Assembly (NCBI RefSeq): GCF_028368995.1
Contig: NZ_JAQNDL010000004.1
Location: 380,001-444,000, forward strand
Length of the DNA stretch: 64,000 bases
Origin: Nannocystis bainbridge
GTDB taxonomy: Bacteria; Myxococcota_A; Polyangia; Nannocystales; Nannocystaceae
Reading direction: 5' to 3'
This document shows positions 59,075 to 64,000 of the stretch, piece by piece. Both the position numbers and the translations under genes were made by a program. Each line of letters starts with the position of its first letter. Position 1 is the first letter of the stretch. A model generated the notes under the pieces. It was given only the letters and a program-made list of their open reading frames with translations, ran no database searches and was not told the origin of the DNA.

Positions 59075-59959
59075 GTGCTGAAGCGGGCGGCGGTGCGGAT
59101 GCAGTCGGCGATCGCGGTGGCGATCGCGGTGGTGGCGTCGGTGCTGGTGCTGGCGGTGGCGCCGTGGTGGATGGTGGTGATAGGGCCGCTGGTCGGGCTC
59201 GGCTACCGCGCGGCGGCGCTGCGGCCGATCACGCGGCGCGAGCGCGTGGCGCTGGCGCCGGTGCCGGAGACCTGGCGCGAGCTGCTGAGCCGGCGGGTGC
59301 CGTTCTACGAGCGGCTGACGCCGCCGGCGCAGCGGCGCTTCGAGGGCGACGTGGCGGTGTTCCTGGCCGAACACCGGATCTATGGGCCGCAGGGGTCGGA
59401 GGTGCCGGAGGAGGTCAAGCTGATGATCGGGGCCGGGGCGGCGATGCTGTGCCACGGGCGGCCGGACTGGGAGTGGCCGCACGTGCGCGACATCGTCGTC
59501 CACCCGACGCAGTGGAACGAGGACGGCGAGCCCGGCGACCACCACGGGATCGCCGGGCAGGTCCACCTGCAGGGGCCGGTGCTGTTCTCGCGCAAGCAGA
59601 TCCGGTTCGGCTTCCGCAAGCCCGACGGCGAGAACGTGGTGCTGCACGAGCTGGCCCACGTGCTCGACATGGCCGACGGGGCCGCCGACGGGTCGCCCGA
59701 CCGGTTCGCGTGGTCGGCGGTGCCGGGCTGGGAGGATCTGGTCAAGAGCCGCTTGAAGTCGGTCCGTCGCAAGCAGGGCGGGCCGCTGCGGGCGTACGCG
59801 GGGACCAACTCGGCGGAGCTGTTCGCGGTCGCGGTCGAGGTGTTCTTCGAGCAGCCGCAGCGCCTGCGCAAGCAGGACCCGCAGCTCTACGAGGCGCTGG
59901 CGACGCTGTTCAACGTCGACCCCGACACGGGGGTGCTGCGACGGGCGCTGCCGGAGTAG
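59075..59959 (+). CDS. MtfA-like zinc-dependent peptidase
   Basis: A 294-residue protein with an N-terminal membrane helix (VAIAVVASVLVLAVAPWWMVV) and a zinc-peptidase domain. The zinc site is LHELAHVLDMADG (HExxH) with a downstream glutamate in NSAELFAVAVEVFFEQP. WRELLSRRVPFYERLTP opens the domain; MtfA/DUF980 proteins share this layout. E. coli MtfA interacts with the regulator Mlc; no such partner is in view. The start could be GTG 59075 or ATG 59099. Confidence 0.87.
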   Translation: MLKRAAVRMQSAIAVAIAVVASVLVLAVAPWWMVVIGPLVGLGYRAAALRPITRRERVALAPVPETWRELLSRRVPFYERLTPPAQRRFEGDVAVFLAEHRIYGPQGSEVPEEVKLMIGAGAAMLCHGRPDWEWPHVRDIVVHPTQWNEDGEPGDHHGIAGQVHLQGPVLFSRKQIRFGFRKPDGENVVLHELAHVLDMADGAADGSPDRFAWSAVPGWEDLVKSRLKSVRRKQGGPLRAYAGTNSAELFAVAVEVFFEQPQRLRKQDPQLYEALATLFNVDPDTGVLRRALPE

Positions 59960-59971
59960 GCTGGCCCTACA

Positions 59972-60056
59972 GGGTGTCCTTAAGGACAGGTTGATTCTCA
60001 GGAGGATGTCCCACGGGACAGGTCGGTTGCCTGTCCCGAAGGACATCCGGCGATCA
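59972..60056. repeat. 14-bp units (CCTG/CAGG form) between convergent genes
   Basis: Pairs at 59972/59986 (GGGTGT, ACAGGT), 60004/60018 (GGATGT, ACAGGT) and 60029/60043 (GCCTGT, ACATCC). The pairs are each 14 bp apart internally but the pairs themselves are out of phase (32 and 25 bp). Each pair is an inverted repeat of TGTCC/GGACA. Confidence 0.8.
60014..60038. terminator. Strong hairpin between convergent genes
   Basis: CGGGACAGG (60014-60022) pairs perfectly with CCTGTCCCG (60030-60038), loop of 7. Made from two 14-bp units. Could act for transcripts from either side; no T run on either strand. Confidence 0.55.
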
Positions 60057-60404
60057 GATCGGCGTGGCCGACAGCACGCGCGCGGTGCAGACGGCGCCCG
60101 CGGTGGCGACCTCGACGACGAGCGGGCGGGGCTTGCCGTCTTCCATGGCGGGCAGGCGGACCGCGACGGTGGTGCGGAGGGCGGTGGCGGGGGCGGCGAA
60201 GCCGATCACGTGCTGCTGGCCCTTCTCGCTGCTGTCGATGCCGTGGAGGACCGCGCGGGCGTCGGGCTGCTGGGGATCGCGGGTCAGCTCGACGGACAGG
60301 ACGACCACGAAGTCCCGCGGCGAGGCATTGACGAACACAGAGCCCTGGACCGGGTGGTTGGGGTCCAGCGAGGGGTTGGAGAACACGACGTCGTACGCGC
60401 TCAT
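60054..60404 (-). CDS. Small conserved-looking hypothetical protein
   Basis: A 116-residue soluble protein, beta-rich (MSAYDVVFSNPSLDPNHPVQ, FVVVLSVELTRDPQQPDARA, RPLVVEVATAGAVCTARVL). It looks like a single small beta-sandwich. No family recognised. The ATG at 60404 overlaps the stop of the CbiX-like gene as ATGA, so it is the third gene of the serA operon. Confidence 0.6.
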   Translation of the reverse strand: MSAYDVVFSNPSLDPNHPVQGSVFVNASPRDFVVVLSVELTRDPQQPDARAVLHGIDSSEKGQQHVIGFAAPATALRTTVAVRLPAMEDGKPRPLVVEVATAGAVCTARVLSATPI

Positions 60405-60802
60405 GCCGGGGAGCTTAGCGCCACTCGCCGCAGGGCTGCCGCGGCGAGGGCGTCGAGCACGGCGGGGTCGCTGGCGAGCGCGTCGCCGGCGAGCGCGATC
60501 TCGAGGCTCGCGTGGTCGCGCTGGACCCGGGCGACGAGCTCCGGGACGTCGCGCTTCAGGTGGCGCCCGCCGCCGGAGAGGAACACCGGCACGACGACGA
60601 CCCGCCGCACGCCGGCCTCGCCGAGGCGCGCGACGACGTCGCCGAGCGCGGGGCCGTGCTCGAGGGTGGCGAGCGCGATCGCCAGCGCGGGGGCGAGGAC
60701 GCGCAGGCGCTCGGCGATCTGCTCGACCGGGGTCAGCCAGTCGGGATCGGGGCTGCCGTGGGCGAGCAGCGCGAGCGCGAGCTCGGGGCGGGGGTCGCTC
60801 AT
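60401..60802 (-). CDS. CbiX/SirB-like chelatase domain protein
   Basis: A 133-residue single-domain member of the CbiX/SirB chelatase family. LALLAHGSPDPDW carries the metal-site histidine, VVVVPVFLSGGGRHLKRDVP the second histidine. Such small forms insert cobalt or iron into sirohydrochlorin, and here may serve sirohaem or cobalamin synthesis. It overlaps serA upstream (ATGA at 60799-60802) and the hypothetical gene downstream, a tightly coupled operon. Confidence 0.8.
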   Translation of the reverse strand: MSDPRPELALALLAHGSPDPDWLTPVEQIAERLRVLAPALAIALATLEHGPALGDVVARLGEAGVRRVVVVPVFLSGGGRHLKRDVPELVARVQRDHASLEIALAGDALASDPAVLDALAAAALRRVALSSPA

Positions 60803-62004
60803 GACCGGGCCGCGCGCAGCTCGACGGCGAGGATGGCCTCGTGATCGCGGAGCCGCTGCAGGCACTCCTCGCTCGGCGCGACCTCGAAGGTGATGGTGGC
60901 GCAGGCCGCCTCACCGCCGGCGAAGATGGTGTTGCTCATGCCCTGGACGTTGACCCGCTCCTCGCGCAGCGCCATGAGGATGCCGGCGAGCACGCCGACG
61001 CGATCGAGGTGGCGGACGACGAGGCTGTAGCGAGCGACGCGCTCGTTGAGGTTGACGGCGTGGTGGACGATGCCGCGGGCGACGAAGCTCTCGATGATGC
61101 GCACGACCTCGTCGCTGATCGCCGACTCGGCCTGCTCGGTCGAGGCGCCGATGTGCGGGGTGGCGTAGACGTCGCCGTGTTCGCCGGCGATGTTCTTGAA
61201 GTCGGCCTGGCCGCCGGCGGGCTCGCCCTCGAAGACGTCGAGGCCGGCGCGCAGCCGACCGGCGCGCACGGCCTCGGCGAGGGCCTTGTCGTCGACGACG
61301 CCGCCGCGCGAGGTGTGGATCAGGGTGGCGCCCGGCCGCATGCGCGCGAGCTGCTCGGCGCCGATGTAGTGGTGGTTGGTCTTGGAGTAGGGGACGTGGA
61401 CGCTGACGATGTCGCTGACGTCGAGCAGCGCGCCGAGGTCGGCGACCTGGATCGCGCCGTGGGCCTCGAGCACGTCGGGCGCGATCGGGTGGTTGGCGCA
61501 GGTGACGATCTTGAGGCCAAAGGCGCGGGCGCGGACGGCGACCTCGCGGGCGATCATGCCGAAGCCGACGAGGCCGAGGGTCTGCCCCTTGAGGCCGCGG
61601 GCCTTGCCGTACTTGCTCTTGTTCCAGGTGCCGTGCCGCAGCTCGAGGGTGGCGTCGACGATCCGCCGGTCGAGCGCGAGGATCAGGCCCATGGTCAGCT
61701 CGGCCACGGCGATCGCGTTCTTGCCGGGGCAGTTGGCGACGAAGATGCCGCGACGGCTGGCGGCGGCGGTGTCGATGGTGTTGGTGCCGGCTCCGGCACG
61801 CACGACCAGCGACAGCGGCGGGGAGGCGGCCAGGGCGGTCTCGCTGACCACCGTCGAGCGGACGACGAGGATGTCGGCCTTCGTCTCGCCGAGCGCGGCA
61901 GGCAGCTGCTCGGCGCTCAACTCGGGCCGGTAGACGACCTCGCCGAGGCGAGCCAGGACGTCACGACCACTCGGAGGAAACTTGTCGGCGATCAGCACCA
62001 GCAT
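60799..62004 (-). CDS. serA: D-3-phosphoglycerate dehydrogenase with C-terminal ACT domain
   Basis: A 401-residue NAD-dependent 2-hydroxyacid dehydrogenase, probably the first enzyme of serine synthesis. NAD binding is at LGLVGFGMIAREVAVRA; catalytic Arg, Glu and His are in IHTSRGGVVDD, LDVFEGEP and ATPHIGASTEQA. An ACT domain fills the last 75 residues (ARYSLVVRHLDRVGVLAGIL). Length is that of the short (type II-like) PGDH. The start is ATG 62004 or the ATG three codons upstream. It overlaps the CbiX-like gene. Confidence 0.87.
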   Translation of the reverse strand: MLVLIADKFPPSGRDVLARLGEVVYRPELSAEQLPAALGETKADILVVRSTVVSETALAASPPLSLVVRAGAGTNTIDTAAASRRGIFVANCPGKNAIAVAELTMGLILALDRRIVDATLELRHGTWNKSKYGKARGLKGQTLGLVGFGMIAREVAVRARAFGLKIVTCANHPIAPDVLEAHGAIQVADLGALLDVSDIVSVHVPYSKTNHHYIGAEQLARMRPGATLIHTSRGGVVDDKALAEAVRAGRLRAGLDVFEGEPAGGQADFKNIAGEHGDVYATPHIGASTEQAESAISDEVVRIIESFVARGIVHHAVNLNERVARYSLVVRHLDRVGVLAGILMALREERVNVQGMSNTIFAGGEAACATITFEVAPSEECLQRLRDHEAILAVELRAARS

Positions 62005-62244
62005 GGCGGCCATCCATACCATGCCCGCTGCTCGCGCCGTCGTGATCGCGCGCGCTTGCGAGGGGCAATCTTGCGGTTGTATTGGTGGATGAATTACGGA
62101 TTTGTTTCGTAATCTTGGACGATAAAATAGGAAGTCTTGGATGATGGTGGGTTCGGGCGCAGCGCCGCAGCGCGGATGGCGGGCGGGTGACTGCGTCGGC
62201 GCAAGACACTGGCGGTGTTTGCGAGATCTCGCTATGGGTCGCCG
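62005..62244. promoter_or_regulatory. Divergent promoter region with an AT-rich patch
   Basis: From about 62064 to 62145 the sequence drops to well below the window's GC level (for example GTATTGGTGGATGAATTACG and ATAAAATAGGAAG). It lies between serA and the divergent lipoprotein gene and is probably the promoter or an operator region for one or both. I cannot assign -10/-35 boxes with certainty; no 14-bp units occur here. Confidence 0.45.
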
Positions 62245-64000
62245 ATGCCTCGCCTGCGCCTCGAGTGGATCGCCGTCGCCTCGCTGACGGCGTGCGGTGC
62301 GACGCCCACCGCCGACACGGCCGCGGGTCGGCCGGTGTCGGCAAGCCCGGCCACGCCGGTGACCGCGAGCGCCCCGGCGCCGCTCGAGACGACGGCGCCG
62401 CCGGCCGCGGCAACGCCGGCTCCGACGCCGCTACCGCTGCCGACCGCGGCCGATGCCGGGACCTGTCCGGCCGCCGACGATCGGGCCTATGGGATCTTGG
62501 TGTCACCGCAGCGGCCGGCGGTCGGGCAGCCGATGCGGGTGCTGGCGGCGACGCTGGCGGGCGAAGAGGCGCTGGCGCTGCGGGTCGAGGGCGGGGCTGA
62601 CCCTTCGGACATGCGCTTTTGGACAGGCGCTCCGGCGGCGGCGCTGGCGACGGTGACGCCGGACAGGGCGGGCGAGCTGACGATCGTCGCGGGCCGCGGC
62701 GGGGTCGGCAAGGTCTGCCTCAAAGTGAAGGTGCGCGAGCGGGCCGGGCGCGACGCACCGCCGCCGGCGAGCACGGCGGTGTGGCCGAGCCAGCGCGCGT
62801 GGGACAGCGGGGAAGAGGCGCTGTACTCGGCGTGGGTGCGGGCGCTGTTCCACGCCGAGCCGGGCGTCGACCTGGCCTACACGGCGTTCGATCAGGTGAC
62901 GCGCGATCCGGTCCGCAACATCCTTCATGACGCGTTCGCGTGGGGCGAGGACGCGGCGCCGCAGCAGGGCGGGCTGCACATGCGGCCGGACTGCGCCGAC
63001 ACGCCGTACTTCCTGCGCGCGTACTACAGCTGGAAGCGGGCGCTGCCGTTCGCTTTCCGCGGCTGCTCGCGCGGGGGGCCGGGCAAGCCGCCGCGCTGCG
63101 GCGAGACGACCAGCAACCTGGCGGCGCCGGGTGGGTCGGGGCCGCAGCCGGGGCAGCTCGGGGCGGTGCAACACTTCATGCGGCGCACGCTGGCGTGGGG
63201 GGTGCACACGGGCAACGGGCGGGTGGCGCTGGGCGACGAGCGCAGCGACCTCTATCCGGTGCGACTCGATCGCCGGTCGCTGCGGCCGGGCACGGTCTAC
63301 GCCGATCCTTACGGGCACATCCTGGTGCTGGTGGAGCTGTTCGCCGGCGAGGGCGGGCGGCCGGGGGTGCTGTACGCGGTCGACGGTCAGCCCGACGGCA
63401 GCATCACGCGCAAGCGGTTCTGGGAGGGCAACTTCCTGTGGAACCCGGACCCGCTGCTCGGCGGATCGGGGTTCAAGAATTTCCGGCCGATCGCGATCCG
63501 TGACGGGGCGGCGACGCCGCTGACGGATGCCGAGATCGCGGCCCACGGCGACTACGGCGACCTGTCCCAAGAGCAAGGTACGCTGGCGGGCCCGGCGTTC
63601 TACGACCGCATGGAGGCGATCGTGTCGCCAGGCGCGCGCGACCCGTTCCTCGCCCAGGAGGAGGCGGTCGCGGCGCTGTTCGAGCAGGCGCGAGTGCGGG
63701 TGACGTCGGTCGGCAACGGTGAGGCGTTCTTCAAGCAGAGCCCGGGGGCGACGATCGCGATGCCGGAGGGGTTCGCGGTGTTCGAGACGACGGGCTCGTG
63801 GGAGTCGTACTCGACGCCGGCCCGCGACCTGCGGCTGCTGATCGCCATCGACGTGGTCCGCGACTTCGCCGACAAGGTGCGACGTCAGCCGGCGGTGTTC
63901 GCGGCGGAGAACGACCTCGAGGGCGTGGTGCGCCGGCTCGGCGAGGCGCGCGACAAGCTGCTCGCCGATCCGAAGTTCCGCTTCGAGTACGTGCGCAGCG
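62245..64000 (+). CDS. Large lipoprotein, 3' end beyond the window
   Basis: At least 585 codons; runs off the window edge with no stop. The start ATG 62245 gives WIAVASLTACGATP, a signal with lipobox, followed by an Ala/Pro/Thr linker of about 50 residues. The next 130 residues look like a beta domain (VSPQRPAVGQPMRVLAATLA). Then comes a mixed domain with LHMRPDCADTPYFLRAYYSW, a papain-like or peptidoglycan-type feel that I cannot confirm. A pair of 14-bp units (62609-62636) is in frame as PSDMRFWTGAP. Confidence 0.65.
   Translation, partial: MPRLRLEWIAVASLTACGATPTADTAAGRPVSASPATPVTASAPAPLETTAPPAAATPAPTPLPLPTAADAGTCPAADDRAYGILVSPQRPAVGQPMRVLAATLAGEEALALRVEGGADPSDMRFWTGAPAAALATVTPDRAGELTIVAGRGGVGKVCLKVKVRERAGRDAPPPASTAVWPSQRAWDSGEEALYSAWVRALFHAEPGVDLAYTAFDQVTRDPVRNILHDAFAWGEDAAPQQGGLHMRPDCADTPYFLRAYYSWKRALPFAFRGCSRGGPGKPPRCGETTSNLAAPGGSGPQPGQLGAVQHFMRRTLAWGVHTGNGRVALGDERSDLYPVRLDRRSLRPGTVYADPYGHILVLVELFAGEGGRPGVLYAVDGQPDGSITRKRFWEGNFLWNPDPLLGGSGFKNFRPIAIRDGAATPLTDAEIAAHGDYGDLSQEQGTLAGPAFYDRMEAIVSPGARDPFLAQEEAVAALFEQARVRVTSVGNGEAFFKQSPGATIAMPEGFAVFETTGSWESYSTPARDLRLLIAIDVVRDFADKVRRQPAVFAAENDLEGVVRRLGEARDKLLADPKFRFEYVRS
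62609..62636. repeat. 14-bp unit pair, in frame in the terminal lipoprotein gene
   Basis: Units at 62609 (ACATGC) and 62623 (ACAGGC), read as DMRFWTGA in a loop of the first beta domain. A third, decayed unit may precede at 62595. Confidence 0.6.

Overview
The window is very GC-rich (about 70% by eye), densely coded, and has no ribosomal or tRNA genes that I can recognise. The gene content points to a Myxococcota (deltaproteobacterial) genome, probably from the Nannocystis/Haliangium/Polyangium side. The pointers are eukaryote-like Ser/Thr kinases with TPR tails, a kinase fused to a sigma54 activator, paired outer-membrane beta-barrels of the kind seen in myxobacteria, MopE-type Cys/Asp-repeat lipoproteins, and many short lipoproteins. 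This assignment is inference from content, not from a marker gene.

Layout. 1-6.2 kb: end of folC, a DNA glycosylase, a 2OG-Fe(II) oxygenase divergent from a redoxin lipoprotein, a MopE-like lipoprotein, and a LapA/LapB-like pair. 6.2-13.5 kb: an AI-2E family permease coupled to a 1748-residue kinase/TPR/GAF/sigma54-activator protein, then a lipoprotein preceded by a GG-N10-GC (sigma54-type) promoter candidate. 13.7-21.2 kb: two tandem beta-barrel proteins, ftsY and smc (divergent). 21.3-29.6 kb: a DECR2-like reductase, a Kef-type antiporter, a YqiA-like esterase, aat with a repeat-built tail, and a TolB-propeller/amidohydrolase lipoprotein. 29.7-31.4 kb: a two-gene AAA ATPase plus TOPRIM-like module of lower GC, a candidate defence system. 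31.6-38.1 kb: Cys-rich lipoprotein, HAD phosphatase, nucleotidyltransferase + HD pair, EVE + CYTH pair, hemH, and a phosphopantetheinyl transferase. 38.3-47.9 kb, all minus strand: trpS, a small LC7-like protein, a response regulator, tnaA, a histidine kinase overlapping tnaA, a trpB2-type gene, and an AgcS-type amino acid symporter; this looks like a tryptophan/indole cluster with its own signalling genes. 48-64 kb: lipoproteins, dciA, a class IV aminotransferase, a polyprenol-phosphate glycosyltransferase, PilZ, a second kinase-TPR protein, a TPR/rhomboid fusion, MtfA-like peptidase, a serA-cbiX-hypothetical operon, and a truncated lipoprotein running off the end.

The most striking thing is not a gene. 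A 14-bp unit, consensus close to ACATGTCCGAAGGG (a CATG-centred palindrome GGACATGTCC plus a variable 4-bp spacer), recurs at more than 25 loci in strict 14-bp phase, in arrays of 2 to 11 units. Arrays lie mainly at gene 3' ends, very often overlapping the stop codon and commonly between convergent genes. They are absent from the divergent promoter gaps I checked. They also occur inside coding regions, where the clearest cases have 3 or 6 units (42 or 84 bp), so that the frame is kept. Examples are the SMC hinge, the kinase-activator, the CYTH protein and the HD protein. A CAGG/CCTG variant of the unit is common in coding regions. I do not recognise this family from the literature.
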